From Ardenticatena maritima (GTDB taxonomy: Bacteria > Chloroflexota > Anaerolineae > Ardenticatenales > Ardenticatenaceae), in assembly GCF_001306175.1 (NCBI RefSeq), contig NZ_LGKN01000005.1, positions 434,001 through 498,000 on the forward strand: DNA of 64,000 nucleotides. The letters run 5' to 3'. The notes under the pieces were generated by a model. The model was not told the origin of the DNA and did not search any database. It saw nothing but the letters and a program-made list of their open reading frames with translations. A program made the position numbers and the translations under genes. Positions 43,033 through 52,103 of this stretch are shown one piece after another. Every line of letters begins with the position of its first letter. Position 1 is the stretch's first letter.

Positions 43033-45057
43033 ATGCGTAAAATCGCGTACGTGCTCTTTTTTCTGGCATTCGGCCTTTGCTTGCTGGTGCTCAGCCTTGT
43101 CACGGTGAGCATTGGGTTGACGTGGCTGGCGAATGACCAAGCGACTCGGACACCTCTTCCAACGGCGGCAACCGCAAGCGCGCCGACGCCCACCCCCATG
43201 GCATCCCCAGAGGCGACGCCTCCCCCAGCCGTCTCGCCGACGGCGGAACTCCCTTCGGGTGAAGGGCATTTTTCTCCCGCCGCCGATATGCTCGCGCTGG
43301 TGAACCGGCCCGATTTGCCCATGCGTGATTTGCACGACCTCGGTATCCGCTATGGGCGCATTTCGCCGGATACCCCACGGACGGTTTCAGCGCCCCCGGT
43401 AGAGCGCCGTTTGGGAGACCGCGAAACCTTTACGGTGGCGGATTTGCTGAACAATACCCACAACCGCGTGGAAGCGGAACTGCGCGCCATTGGCGAACAC
43501 GCCTACTGGTGGGTGCAGGTGGGCTACGAAGTGGATGAGGCGGCCTTGGCGGCGTCTGTGGAACGGTTCGACACACGCACCTACCCGACAGACCGCGACC
43601 TCTTTGGGCAAGAGTGGTCGCCTGGAGTGGACGGCGAATCCCGCTTGCACATCTTTTTGGGGAATGTCCCCGGTGTGGGGGGCTACTATTCCAGCGCGGA
43701 CGAATTTGTGCGCCTCATCAATCCCTATTCCAATGAAAAAGAAATTTTCTACATCAACCTGAACAATCGCCGCCCAGGGCAACCGGGATTTGATGAAGTG
43801 CTGGCGCATGAGTACCAGCACATGATTCACTGGAACGAAGACCGCAACGAAGAGACCTGGGTCAACGAAGGGTTGTCCGAATTGGCGGCCGCCCGCAATG
43901 GCTTCCCCGCAAGCCGCGCCGAACGCCAGTTTTTGCTGGAACCCGATTGGCCCTTGACCAACTGGCCTGACCAGAGCGCGAAAGCCTACGGGTCGGCGTA
44001 TCTGTTTATGCAGTATGTCGCCGACCGTTTTGGTGATGACGCTATTCGTGCCCTGGTGGCGGAGCCTTTCAATGGCATGCACGGATTGGAACGGGTGTTG
44101 GGCGTACCGTTCGACGAGGTGTTTGGCGATTGGGCGGTTGCGCTTCTGTTGGATGACCCCGACGGTGGTCCCTATGCGTTTCCCTCGCTCAATTTGGGCG
44201 GCGTCTGGCAAACGCGCACCTTTCGCCGATACCCCGCCACCTTTTCCGACTCGGTTGCCCAGTATGGCATTGATTATTTTCAGTTCCAGCCTGAAAGTGG
44301 GCGCACCGGCACGCTTGTGTTGACCTTCGACGGTCAGGATGAGGTCTCGTTGCTTCCGGCCACGGCGCACAGCGGCGCATTTGGCTTTTGGAGCCATCGG
44401 GGCGACGATGTGGACACAACGCTCACGCGCTCCTTCGACTTGCGTGATGTGGAAAGCGCCACGCTGGAATTCTGGGCGTGGTACGATATCGAAAAAGACT
44501 TTGATTACGTCTATGTGGCGGTTTCGACGAATGGCGGCGCCACCTGGCAGGCGCTCCCCACGGCGCATACCGTCGCCAGCAATCCGAATGGCAATGCATT
44601 TGGACCGGGCTTTACCGGCACAAGTGGCGATGGTGAAACGCCCACCTGGGTTTTCAACCGTGTGGACTTGACGCCCTTTGTGGGGCAAGAGGTGCTGGTG
44701 CGTTTTGAAATGGTCAACGATGATGCGCTCAACGCCAACGGCTTCTGGCTGGACGATGTGCGCGTGCCCGAAATCGGCTACGCCACCGACTTTGAGCAGG
44801 ATGAGGGCGGGTGGCACGCCGACGGATGGGTGCGCACTCACAACCGCCTGAAGCAAGGTTTTGTGGTGCGCGCCGTGCTTCTGCGTGAAAACGATGAGGA
44901 CGTGGTGTCGCTTGTGCTGGATGAAACCAACCGCGGGCAATTGGAAGTGCCCGGCTTTGGTGACGATGTGCAAGCGGTCGTGCTGGTGGTTGCCGGCGCG
45001 ACGCCCGTGACAACGGAGCGGGCGGAGTACACATTGCAAGCCACGTTCGAGGAGTAA
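43033..45057 (+). CDS. Secreted zinc metalloprotease, immune inhibitor A (M6)-like
   Basis: A 674-residue protein. An N-terminal helix (VLFFLAFGLCLLVLSLVTVSIGL) acts as signal or anchor, followed by a Thr/Pro/Ala-rich linker. The catalytic domain has HEYQHMIHW (HExxH, about residue 260) and downstream NEGLSELAA with the likely third ligand. The C-terminal half (about 440-590) carries FWAWYDIEKDFDYVYVAVSTNGGATWQAL, the beta-sandwich typical of immune inhibitor A proteins. The frame opens at 42910, but that part overlaps the ssb terminator, so ATG 43033 is used. It probably degrades extracellular protein. Confidence 0.83.
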   Translation: MRKIAYVLFFLAFGLCLLVLSLVTVSIGLTWLANDQATRTPLPTAATASAPTPTPMASPEATPPPAVSPTAELPSGEGHFSPAADMLALVNRPDLPMRDLHDLGIRYGRISPDTPRTVSAPPVERRLGDRETFTVADLLNNTHNRVEAELRAIGEHAYWWVQVGYEVDEAALAASVERFDTRTYPTDRDLFGQEWSPGVDGESRLHIFLGNVPGVGGYYSSADEFVRLINPYSNEKEIFYINLNNRRPGQPGFDEVLAHEYQHMIHWNEDRNEETWVNEGLSELAAARNGFPASRAERQFLLEPDWPLTNWPDQSAKAYGSAYLFMQYVADRFGDDAIRALVAEPFNGMHGLERVLGVPFDEVFGDWAVALLLDDPDGGPYAFPSLNLGGVWQTRTFRRYPATFSDSVAQYGIDYFQFQPESGRTGTLVLTFDGQDEVSLLPATAHSGAFGFWSHRGDDVDTTLTRSFDLRDVESATLEFWAWYDIEKDFDYVYVAVSTNGGATWQALPTAHTVASNPNGNAFGPGFTGTSGDGETPTWVFNRVDLTPFVGQEVLVRFEMVNDDALNANGFWLDDVRVPEIGYATDFEQDEGGWHADGWVRTHNRLKQGFVVRAVLLRENDEDVVSLVLDETNRGQLEVPGFGDDVQAVVLVVAGATPVTTERAEYTLQATFEE

Positions 45058-45062
45058 GCGCC

Positions 45063-45782
45063 ATGGAGACGCTGCGGCTCGTGCTGTTTGCCGGGGGAAC
45101 GCTTGTGCTGTTGGGCTTCGTGGCGATGATGACATTGGAAACAGCACGCTTGCTTGCCATTACCGACGAACCGTTGCCTTTCAACCCCTTGTTGCACCCC
45201 CTGGAAACGGCGTTTCGCCTGGCGTTGCTCCTGCTGTGCGCCGGTTTGATGCTGGTGAGCGGTTTGCCGCGCGAGCAATTTGGCGTGGTGCCATTCAACC
45301 CCATGCGCGACCTGGCGATGGCCGCCTTCCTGGGGGTTGTGCTGGCGTGGGTGGTGAACGCCTTTTCGATGGGGCTTTTGCCTCGTTTGCGCCCAGGGTT
45401 GTACGCCCCGACAGCCATGCGGCTGTTGCGCCCCCGCACACGCGATGAAGTGGCGCCGGTTGTGCTCGCCGCGTTGCCCGCCGCCGCGCTTGAAGAAATG
45501 CTCTTTCGCGCGTTGCTGGTGGGCGGTTTTTCGTTGTGGGCGCCTGCACCCTTGCTCGTGGTGCTTTCTTCTTTGCTGTTTGGGGTTCTGCATATGGCGC
45601 AAGGTGTGTGGGGCGTCCTGCTGACGGCGGCGTTGGGGATGGTCATGGGGTGGTTGTTCATCGCAACAGGCAGTTTGTGGTTTGTGATTGTGCTGCATTG
45701 GGCGTTGAACGCCAACCAGTTGGTACTCGCGTATCTGCGTCCTGACTTGTTTGAGAGGTTTGCGCATGCCTCAGCAAAATAA
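45063..45782 (+). CDS. CPBP-family intramembrane protease (second)
   Basis: A 239-residue protein with about six helices and the CPBP motifs AALEEMLFRALLVG (about residue 140), FGVLHMAQG (about 178) and VLHWALNANQLV (about 215). It starts five bp after the metalloprotease stop, so the two are co-transcribed. It overlaps the next gene by 17 bp. It is not closely similar to the CPBP protein at 38734-39717 outside the motifs. Confidence 0.85.
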   Translation: METLRLVLFAGGTLVLLGFVAMMTLETARLLAITDEPLPFNPLLHPLETAFRLALLLLCAGLMLVSGLPREQFGVVPFNPMRDLAMAAFLGVVLAWVVNAFSMGLLPRLRPGLYAPTAMRLLRPRTRDEVAPVVLAALPAAALEEMLFRALLVGGFSLWAPAPLLVVLSSLLFGVLHMAQGVWGVLLTAALGMVMGWLFIATGSLWFVIVLHWALNANQLVLAYLRPDLFERFAHASAK

Positions 45783-46356
45783 ATCGCCGTTGTTCGACCG
45801 CATTCATATCGCGCCCTCTGTGCCAACACCGCCGGGGCGTCTGCGCGACGCCGTCTTGCGCCACCTCTCACGCTTGCCCCGCGCCTTGCGCACGCTGTGG
45901 GCGCAGCACCCGCGCGGTGTGATGGCGGTTGACGCCTCAGCCGCTAGCGCCTACCTGGCGGAACCGACCTACTGGCGGCATTTGCACACAGCGGGACTGT
46001 TGCTCTGGCATGTGGATGATGTGATGCAGCGGCGCGAAGCCTTTTGGGAAGTGGTCGGCGCTTGGCTTGACCATTGGCTGGGGAGCGATGCGACGGGGGC
46101 GTTTTTCAGCGAAGGGGCGCGCGCCCCTTTTGTGCCCGAAGATGCCGCCCGACGCTGGCAAGATGTGTTGGCGCTGGGCTACGCCGAAGACCTGTTGGGC
46201 ACGCAGGAACCGGCAACGCTTTTTCGACGCGGGTTTGCCCGCTTGATGGTGTCGCCGCGCGAATTGGATATTGCCGACCCCCAGATGGCGCGGTGGTTTC
46301 GCACGGTGGTGTTGAATGAAGCGTTTTGGCGTGCGGTGCAGGGCGTCGAAAAATGA
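45766..46356 (+). CDS. Hypothetical protein, 196 residues
   Basis: A soluble, Trp- and Arg-rich helical protein (HPRGVMAVDASAASAYLAEPTYWRHLHTAGLLLWHVDDVMQRREAFWEVVGAWLDHWLG). I recognise no domain, signal peptide or membrane helix. GAGAGG lies before ATG 45766. The start overlaps the end of the CPBP gene by 17 bp, indicating coupled translation in the metalloprotease-CPBP-hypothetical operon. Confidence 0.75.
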   Translation: MPQQNKSPLFDRIHIAPSVPTPPGRLRDAVLRHLSRLPRALRTLWAQHPRGVMAVDASAASAYLAEPTYWRHLHTAGLLLWHVDDVMQRREAFWEVVGAWLDHWLGSDATGAFFSEGARAPFVPEDAARRWQDVLALGYAEDLLGTQEPATLFRRGFARLMVSPRELDIADPQMARWFRTVVLNEAFWRAVQGVEK

Positions 46357-46404
46357 TAGCGCCTTCACAAGAGACGTATGGAGCGAAGGCAAAGGAGCAA
46401 TGAG

Positions 46405-46905
46405 ATGCGACGCTGGTTGTTATTCATGCTGAGCCTGCTGATGTTGAGCGGGTGTGGATGGTTCGATGGGTTTGCGCCTGCGGCGTCGTTCGACACGAAC
46501 AACGCTGAACGTGAAGCGTGGAACGCATTGGGCATTACGTCGTACCGCCTGCTGGTGGAAGTGGAAAAGTACAACGAACGACGTCAGGTGGAAGCCGTGG
46601 TGCGTGATGGGCGTTTGGAACAAGCCGTCTTGCGCTATTGGAATGACGAGGCGCGCGACTGGGAGGCGCCGCAGGTGCTCAGTGAAGAGCGAGGTGAACC
46701 CTATACGGTGCCGGGGTTGTTCGAGATGGTGGGGGGGCAACTGGCGGGGCAACAGCGCGGGGTTTCCGCTCGTTATGATGAAACGTATCACTTCCCCACG
46801 CTCATTCGGCTGGGCAACGTGCACGACCAGAATGGGGCGGTTCTGCGCGATACCGAAGTGGTTGTGCGTGTGCTGGAATTCGAGCCGCTGGAACCGTCAC
46901 CCTAG
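46405..46905 (+). CDS. Lipoprotein, DUF6174-like
   Basis: A 166-residue lipoprotein precursor. The signal MRRWLLFMLSLLMLSGCGWF ends in the lipobox LSGC (Cys about residue 17). The mature part starts NAEREAWNALGITSYRLLVEVEKYNERRQVEAVVRDGRLEQAV, which resembles the DUF6174 beginning, though the family's cysteines are not obvious. AAAGGAG precedes ATG 46405. It shares four bases at its stop with the convergent ketopantoate reductase gene. Confidence 0.75.
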   Translation: MRRWLLFMLSLLMLSGCGWFDGFAPAASFDTNNAEREAWNALGITSYRLLVEVEKYNERRQVEAVVRDGRLEQAVLRYWNDEARDWEAPQVLSEERGEPYTVPGLFEMVGGQLAGQQRGVSARYDETYHFPTLIRLGNVHDQNGAVLRDTEVVVRVLEFEPLEPSP

Positions 46906-47966
46906 GGTTGCCGCCCACACGCGCGCGCGTGAGCCACTTCGCGCGCCAGTTCGTGAGGGTGGGCGCGAAAACGTTGCCGCGTGGCGGGGTCTTCGGCGAC
47001 GCGCCAGACAAGTGTCGTCAGTGTTTCATTGACCGGGGTTGGGATGTTGACCGCACGCCCCGCCTTGACCACCGCCCCGTTGAGGAAGTCAATCTCCAAT
47101 TGGGTGCGCCCCGCTTCAATGTCGAGATAGAGCGACGGCATTTTGCCCCCACGCCCCGACGCAACCAGGCGCACAAGCACCGGACGCAGAAGCACCGCGG
47201 GAAGCCAGCGCACCAGTCGCGCGAACCAGCGCAGGGGATACCCCGGCAAATTGACCACCGGAATGCGATGCGCTTGCATGACGGTGTAGGCTTCTTGCCA
47301 GGCGAGATGTTCCACCTCGAAGAGCACGGGGTCGGCAATGATGCGCTGCGGCGGCAATCCGGTGATGGCGGATGTGGCATTGCCGATGATGTTCAGCAGG
47401 AGTTTGCTCCAGACCATGGCGCGGTAGTCGGTGTGGAGATGCACTGGAAAGTGCGCTCGCTGGAAGGTGCGCGCCAGCGTTTCGAGCGTGTGCGCCGTGC
47501 AGTGTTGCACACACGCCAGCCCAATCCCCCCTTTGGCTTTGGCAACCACCACGCCCGGACCAGGCACTTCAACCGGCACTGTGATGCTGGCTGAAACAAT
47601 TGGCGCGTTGGGCAGCACCTGCGCGGCGATTTCTTCACTCCCAACGCCGTTCTGGAACGTGAGCACCGGTGTTTGGGTGTAGCCGGCGTGTGCCAGGTCT
47701 TCGGCGGCTGTTTGCACGCCAAACGCTTTCATGGTGAAGGCGATGGCGTCAAAATCGCCGAAACGGGTGCGCGCCTCGGCCACGGTTGTCACGGCGGGGA
47801 GATGTGCTGTGTAGGTGCTGTCGGGCGCGCGCAGAGTAAGCCCGTGTTGGGCAAGGTGCGCCGCAGTGTGGGGGCGCACAACCAGCACAACGGTTTCACC
47901 CGCCTGTGCAAGCCGCGCCCCCACAAGCGAACCGATAGCGCCTGCTCCGACAATCAACCACCGCAT
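46902..47966 (-). CDS. panE: Ketopantoate reductase family protein (2-dehydropantoate 2-reductase)
   Basis: A 354-residue enzyme expected to reduce ketopantoate to pantoate with NADPH for coenzyme A synthesis. The Rossmann start is MRWLIVGAGAIGSLVGARLAQAG, then TFQNGVGSEEI near residue 105, and the catalytic-Lys region RAMVWSKLLLNIIGNATSAITG near 185, with a late NETLTTL helix. The C-terminal part is longer than E. coli PanE (about 300), so other 2-ketoacid substrates are possible. It starts five bp after the DUF697 gene and is last in the five-gene minus-strand operon. Confidence 0.85.
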   Translation of the reverse strand: MRWLIVGAGAIGSLVGARLAQAGETVVLVVRPHTAAHLAQHGLTLRAPDSTYTAHLPAVTTVAEARTRFGDFDAIAFTMKAFGVQTAAEDLAHAGYTQTPVLTFQNGVGSEEIAAQVLPNAPIVSASITVPVEVPGPGVVVAKAKGGIGLACVQHCTAHTLETLARTFQRAHFPVHLHTDYRAMVWSKLLLNIIGNATSAITGLPPQRIIADPVLFEVEHLAWQEAYTVMQAHRIPVVNLPGYPLRWFARLVRWLPAVLLRPVLVRLVASGRGGKMPSLYLDIEAGRTQLEIDFLNGAVVKAGRAVNIPTPVNETLTTLVWRVAEDPATRQRFRAHPHELAREVAHARACGRQP

Positions 47967-47971
47967 GGCGT

Positions 47972-48946
47972 CTACTCGTCATGTTGTGCAAGCGGTTCGT
48001 CGCCCGGCAGCGGTTCATCTGGGGCGCGCAACGCCAGCCGTTTTTCGCGCACCAGCGTGCTGAACATGGCGCGCAATTCTTCTGTGCTCATCGGCACTTC
48101 GCCTGCCGCCCAGCGGCGCACCGCTTCGCCGATGACGTAGGTGCCGGCGTAGGCGACCGCTGTTTTGGCGGGGATGCCCGCCACCGGAATCAGCCCGACG
48201 AGTTGGCGCGCCAGTTGGCGGAAGAAGAAGCCGCCCCCCAGCACGCCGAGAATCTCGCCCAACAAGTCGCGCGGGTCGCCCTCTTTGCCATACACCAGCG
48301 CGATTTTGTACGCCATAATCAACTGGTTTTTGGTGAGAACGACCATATCGGCGACGTTGAGCGGCACGTTCAAACCGGGCACACTTTCGGCCAATCCAGT
48401 TGTGAGGGCGTAGGTGGCGTTGGTGGTCGCCGTCTGCTCGATGAGGCGCTGCACCACAAAGGGGCGCAGTCCATCGAGTTGGCGACCAAACGCCAGCAAA
48501 AGGTCGTCGCGGGCGTCCAGGATGGTGGGCGCCAGCACCTCCGCAAACCCTTCCTGGTCGTTGGCACGGCGGAGTTTCACACGTGCAAACTCGCCCCGCC
48601 GCGGGATGCCCTTCATCACCGTGGGGGAAGGTGTTTCAACCACGATGATGGGCGCTTTCTGGTGGTGCAGGCGATCCATCGCCGCTTTTTCGGCTTGTGA
48701 GGGTTTCTGGTTCGGCGTCACCAGAATGCCGAGGTCATACGTCACATTTGCGGGAATGGTCGTATCGGCAAGGTCAATCCAGGGGTGAATTTCGGGACCG
48801 CTGAGCAGCCGCCCGATTTCGATGGTGTCTTGCGTGTGTTCGCCAAAGATGACCAGTGCAAAGCGGCGTTCCACTTCTTTGCGGATGCTTTCCAGGTCAA
48901 TTTCACGCAGCAGTTTGACGATGTTGACAAAAGAAAGTTTGCTCAT
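47972..48946 (-). CDS. DUF697 family membrane protein
   Basis: A 324-residue protein. The N-terminal part (about residues 1-150) resembles a nucleotide-binding fold (FALVIFGEHTQDTIEIGRLLSG, LGILVTPNQ) but has no P-loop GxxxxGK[ST], so GTP binding is unlikely. The C-terminal part is the hydrophobic DUF697 domain (SVPGLNVPLNVADMVVLTKNQLIMAYKIALVYG, then LIPVAGIPAKTAVAYAGTYVIGEA). Members are membrane associated and of unknown role. GGAGG precedes ATG 48946. Confidence 0.82.
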   Translation of the reverse strand: MSKLSFVNIVKLLREIDLESIRKEVERRFALVIFGEHTQDTIEIGRLLSGPEIHPWIDLADTTIPANVTYDLGILVTPNQKPSQAEKAAMDRLHHQKAPIIVVETPSPTVMKGIPRRGEFARVKLRRANDQEGFAEVLAPTILDARDDLLLAFGRQLDGLRPFVVQRLIEQTATTNATYALTTGLAESVPGLNVPLNVADMVVLTKNQLIMAYKIALVYGKEGDPRDLLGEILGVLGGGFFFRQLARQLVGLIPVAGIPAKTAVAYAGTYVIGEAVRRWAAGEVPMSTEELRAMFSTLVREKRLALRAPDEPLPGDEPLAQHDE

Positions 48947-48984
48947 TGCGTCCTCCAACCGGCAAGCCGGCGTGGTGTTGGCGC

Positions 48985-50004
48985 TCAACCTTCCTTGAAG
49001 GCGCGCACGGTTTCGCGCCAGAAGGTTTCATCGGCGCCGGGAATAAATTGGGCGTAGTACGTGATTCGGTCGAGCAAGCCTTCGTAGCGTTGCCGGATAG
49101 CCGCCGCCAGCGAGTCGTACGGCGCAATGACGGCGAACGTTTCCAGCATTTCATCAGTAATCAGCGCAGGCATTTCATGCCACTTTTGGCGCGCCGCCAG
49201 GCGGCTCAATTCTTCGGCAACGTCCTTCCAGCCATGCAATTCCATGACCGAGTGATAACTGGGTGTTGAGGCGTAGAAAGCAATCTGCTGACGCACGCCG
49301 AATTTGGCTTCTTCGACGGCTTTTTCATCGGGTCCTGTGACCACAAAGATGGTGGAACTGAGTTTCACATCGGCGCGGCTGCGTCCCGCTTCGGCGGCGC
49401 CTTCCTCAATCCAGGGGATGATGCGCTCTTTCAGGTAGCGCACGGTGTGGAAGGGGTGCACGTGGAACCCGTCGGCAACTTCGCCCGCCAGCCGACACAA
49501 GCCGCGGTTGACGCCGGCGATGTAGATGGGAATGTTGGGGTGGTCAATGGGACCTGGGTTGAAGAAGGGCGTCATCAGCGTGAATTTGTAGAATTCGCCA
49601 CGGAAATTGAGTTTTTCGCCCGTTTGCCACGCATGCCAGATGGCGCGCAGGGCTTGCACATATTCGCGCAGGCGTGCCACGGGTTTATCCCACGGCATGG
49701 AGAAGCGCCGTTCGATATGCGCCTTCACCTGCGTCCCTAACCCCAGAATGAAGCGCCCGTTGCTGTACTGCGCCAAATCCCACGCCTGATACGCCACATC
49801 CATGGGGCTGCGTGCAAACGCGACCACAATGGCGGTTCCCAGTTCAATGCGGCTGGTGTGTTCGGCGGCCAGCACGAGGGGGAACATGGGGTTGTGGCTG
49901 GTTTCGCTGGTCCAAAGCCCGTCGAAACCAATCTCTTCGGCCTGGCGCGCCAGCGCGGGCGCATCTTTCAGGTTGGTGACAAACAAGGCGGTGTCAATTT
50001 TCAT
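48985..50004 (-). CDS. LLM-class F420-dependent oxidoreductase
   Basis: A 339-residue bacterial luciferase-like TIM barrel. It has FDGLWTSETSHNP, IELGTAIVVAFARSPMDVAYQAWDLAQYSNGRFILGLGTQVKAHIERRF and PIYIAGVNRGLCRLAGEVADGFHVHPF, which together fit the TIGR03617-type F420-dependent class. The cofactor (F420 versus FMN) is inferred from subgroup similarity. AGGAGA precedes ATG 50004; the frame opens at 50058. It lies 71 bp after the peroxiredoxin gene. Confidence 0.87.
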   Translation of the reverse strand: MKIDTALFVTNLKDAPALARQAEEIGFDGLWTSETSHNPMFPLVLAAEHTSRIELGTAIVVAFARSPMDVAYQAWDLAQYSNGRFILGLGTQVKAHIERRFSMPWDKPVARLREYVQALRAIWHAWQTGEKLNFRGEFYKFTLMTPFFNPGPIDHPNIPIYIAGVNRGLCRLAGEVADGFHVHPFHTVRYLKERIIPWIEEGAAEAGRSRADVKLSSTIFVVTGPDEKAVEEAKFGVRQQIAFYASTPSYHSVMELHGWKDVAEELSRLAARQKWHEMPALITDEMLETFAVIAPYDSLAAAIRQRYEGLLDRITYYAQFIPGADETFWRETVRAFKEG

Positions 50005-50075
50005 GGCGTCTCTCCTGCAACAGTTTTGGGTTGATGATGAAGGTGGAAACACGAGCATACGCCCGTGTTGATGGA

Positions 50076-50576
50076 CTACGAGCCTTGTTGGGATGCGTGT
50101 TGCCAGGCTTCAAGGTCTTTGCGGGCGGTGGGCACACTTTTGGCAGGGCTGATTTTGTAGTGCGCCGCACGAATGATGCCGTTTTCATCAATCAGAAACT
50201 GGCTGCGAATGATACCCATGTAGGTGCGCCCGTACATGGATTTTTCGCCCCAAACACCGTATGCGTCGGCGACGGTGTGGTCGGGGTCGGAGAGCAGCGT
50301 AAAGTTGAGCCCCTCTTTGGCTTTGAATGCCTGCAAGCGTTCGACGGGGTCGGGGCTGACGCCCAGTACGGTGACGCCCAGGCGCTCGAATTCGGGCATG
50401 GCGTCACGGAAGGCGCACGCTTGGCGGGTACATCCGCTGGTCATGGCTTTGGGGTAGAAGTAGAGCAGCACGGGACGCCCGCGAAAATCGCTCAGGCGTA
50501 CAGGACGCCCTTGGTCGTCAAGCAGTTCAAAATCGGGTGCAGGGTCGCCAACGTTCAGTTTTGGCATGGTCGTCAT
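50076..50576 (-). CDS. bcp: Peroxiredoxin, Bcp/PrxQ type
   Basis: A 166-residue thiol peroxidase. PKLNVGDPAPDFELLDDQGRPVRLSDFRGRPVLLYFYPKAMTSGCTRQACAF contains the peroxidatic Cys in TSGC (about residue 49) and a second Cys five residues on (TRQAC), the usual resolving position in PrxQ. It removes peroxides in the cytoplasm. ATG 50576 overlaps the stop of the preceding regulator gene (ATGA); ATG 50567 is an alternative with better-spaced AAAGG. Confidence 0.94.
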   Translation of the reverse strand: MTTMPKLNVGDPAPDFELLDDQGRPVRLSDFRGRPVLLYFYPKAMTSGCTRQACAFRDAMPEFERLGVTVLGVSPDPVERLQAFKAKEGLNFTLLSDPDHTVADAYGVWGEKSMYGRTYMGIIRSQFLIDENGIIRAAHYKISPAKSVPTARKDLEAWQHASQQGS

Positions 50577-51166
50577 CCTTTCATGCTGACAGATTCAAAG
50601 CCTTCGATTGTGCCCAAAAGCACTTCATTCATAAAGTGGTCCAGGCGTTCATGCAATTCACGCAGGGCTTGGCTATCTTCTGGTTGTGGAAACGAGGGCA
50701 GTTTGAGCGCCATGGTGGTGACCTGACGGCGAAAGTAGAGAAACGCTTCCACCGTTTCGAGCAGTGAAAAACCCGCGGCGGCAATCAGGCGGCCATACTC
50801 GCGTCCGACGTCGCGGCTTTGTTGGAGCAAGCGTGTTTCGTCGCCCGCTTGCAGAATGTATTGCATCAACAAGCCCAGTAAGCGTTGCCCCAGTTCACGC
50901 GCCTGGGTGCGGGCTTCCTTGCCCAGGGTTTGCCCCCATTCAGGGTGTTGGGAATGCACACGCCCGGCCAGTGAATCAATCTGGGGTTCGCTGTGCGAGG
51001 TAATGCCTTGTTGGAGTAGGGCTTCAATATCGCGGCGGTGAAACCGACGGTGCCCGCCGCGTGTGCGAATGGTGTTGATTTTGCCTTCATCGCTCCAACG
51101 GCGCAATGTGGAAGGATGCACGCCAAGGAGATCACTTGCTTCTTTGAGCGTCAACCACTCAGACAC
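50573..51166 (-). CDS. MerR/excisionase-type helix-turn-helix regulator
   Basis: A 197-residue protein. Residues 1-52 are the winged HTH (LTLKEASDLLGVHPSTLRRWSDEGKINTIRTRGGHRRFHRRDIEALL). The remaining 145 residues are helical (EARTQARELGQRLLGLLMQYILQAGDE, FSLLETVEAFLYFRRQVTTMALKLP) and resemble regulator sensor helices. There is no cysteine cluster for metal sensing. It is the first gene of the operon and coupled to the peroxiredoxin gene, so a role in its regulation is likely but inferred. The 212-bp gap (51167-51378) to the rhomboid gene has no gene. Confidence 0.85.
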   Translation of the reverse strand: MSEWLTLKEASDLLGVHPSTLRRWSDEGKINTIRTRGGHRRFHRRDIEALLQQGITSHSEPQIDSLAGRVHSQHPEWGQTLGKEARTQARELGQRLLGLLMQYILQAGDETRLLQQSRDVGREYGRLIAAAGFSLLETVEAFLYFRRQVTTMALKLPSFPQPEDSQALRELHERLDHFMNEVLLGTIEGFESVSMKG

Positions 51167-51378
51167 AAACCGCCTCCGTCGTCTTCACCACCTCGTCTCG
51201 GGTTGCCGCGATTGTAGCATGAGCACGCTGTTGTGGCTAGATGCAGGCAGCGTCCTGCGTTCCGCTGGCTGGCTTTTGCGAGCGTTGAAGAGCCTTGTAC
51301 CCATTTGCTTCGCTTTTATTGGGCGCATATACTCCCCGACAGCAACGCATTCAGAAGCAACCAGGCGAGGAGTATTGC

Positions 51379-52074
51379 ATGATTCCCCTATTCGACGACA
51401 TTCCCTCACGCCGTATTCCTTGGGTCAATTATACGCTTATTTTGCTGAATGTGCTCGTGTTTGTATGGGAAGTGAGTTTGGGACCGGCGTTAGAGCCAAC
51501 CATTCGCCAGATTGGGTTGGTGCCGGTGCGCTTTTGGCACGAAACCGGCATGGCGCGTTGGTTGCCGGTGTTCACCAGCATGTTTTTGCATGGTGGAACG
51601 TTTCACCTCTTCAGCAACATGCTCGCACTCTGGATTTTTGGCGATAACGTGGAAGACCGCATGGGACACCTGCGCTATCTGATTTTCTACTTGCTCTGTG
51701 GGGTTGCGGCGGCGCTGGCGCATGTCTATCTCAATCCCACCAGCCCAATTCCTACGGTGGGCGCCAGCGGCGCTATCTCGGGCGTGTTGGCGGCCTATTT
51801 CGTCATGTTCCCCACGGCGTCGGTCTATACGCTCATTCCCCTCTTTTTCTTTTGGGTTGAGGTGGTGCGTATCCCCGCCGTCGTCTATTTGGGTATCTGG
51901 TTTTTCTCGCAACTCTTCAATGGCTTGTTTGCGCTTTCGGTGAACACCTTGCAAGCCAGTGGCGGCGTCGCCTGGTGGGCGCACGTGGGCGGTTTTGTGG
52001 CGGGGTTGGTGCTGGTCTGGTTCTTCCGCCGACCGCCGGAGCGACGCTATGCCGATGAGTATTGGCCCTGGTAA
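51379..52074 (+). CDS. Rhomboid intramembrane serine protease (active copy)
   Basis: A 231-residue protein with six or seven helices. Catalytic Ser is in GASGAISGVLAAY (Ser130, codon AGC 51766-51768) and catalytic His in WWAHVGGFVAGL. The loop-1 WR-equivalent region (HETGMARWLPVFTSMFLHGGTFHLFSNMLALWIFGDNVEDRMG) is complete. GAGGAG lies before ATG 51379. It cleaves transmembrane helices of unknown substrates. The SDH-family protease gene follows after 29 bp, and a second similar rhomboid gene lies at 53038. Confidence 0.93.
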   Translation: MIPLFDDIPSRRIPWVNYTLILLNVLVFVWEVSLGPALEPTIRQIGLVPVRFWHETGMARWLPVFTSMFLHGGTFHLFSNMLALWIFGDNVEDRMGHLRYLIFYLLCGVAAALAHVYLNPTSPIPTVGASGAISGVLAAYFVMFPTASVYTLIPLFFFWVEVVRIPAVVYLGIWFFSQLFNGLFALSVNTLQASGGVAWWAHVGGFVAGLVLVWFFRRPPERRYADEYWPW

Positions 52075-52103
52075 GCGCACGATCGAACAACAAGGAGGCA
52101 CAT

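Noticed and set aside
48578-48594. GTTTCACACGTGCAAAC, parS-like at first sight
   Set aside because: The insert of AC and a C in the right arm break the ParB consensus.
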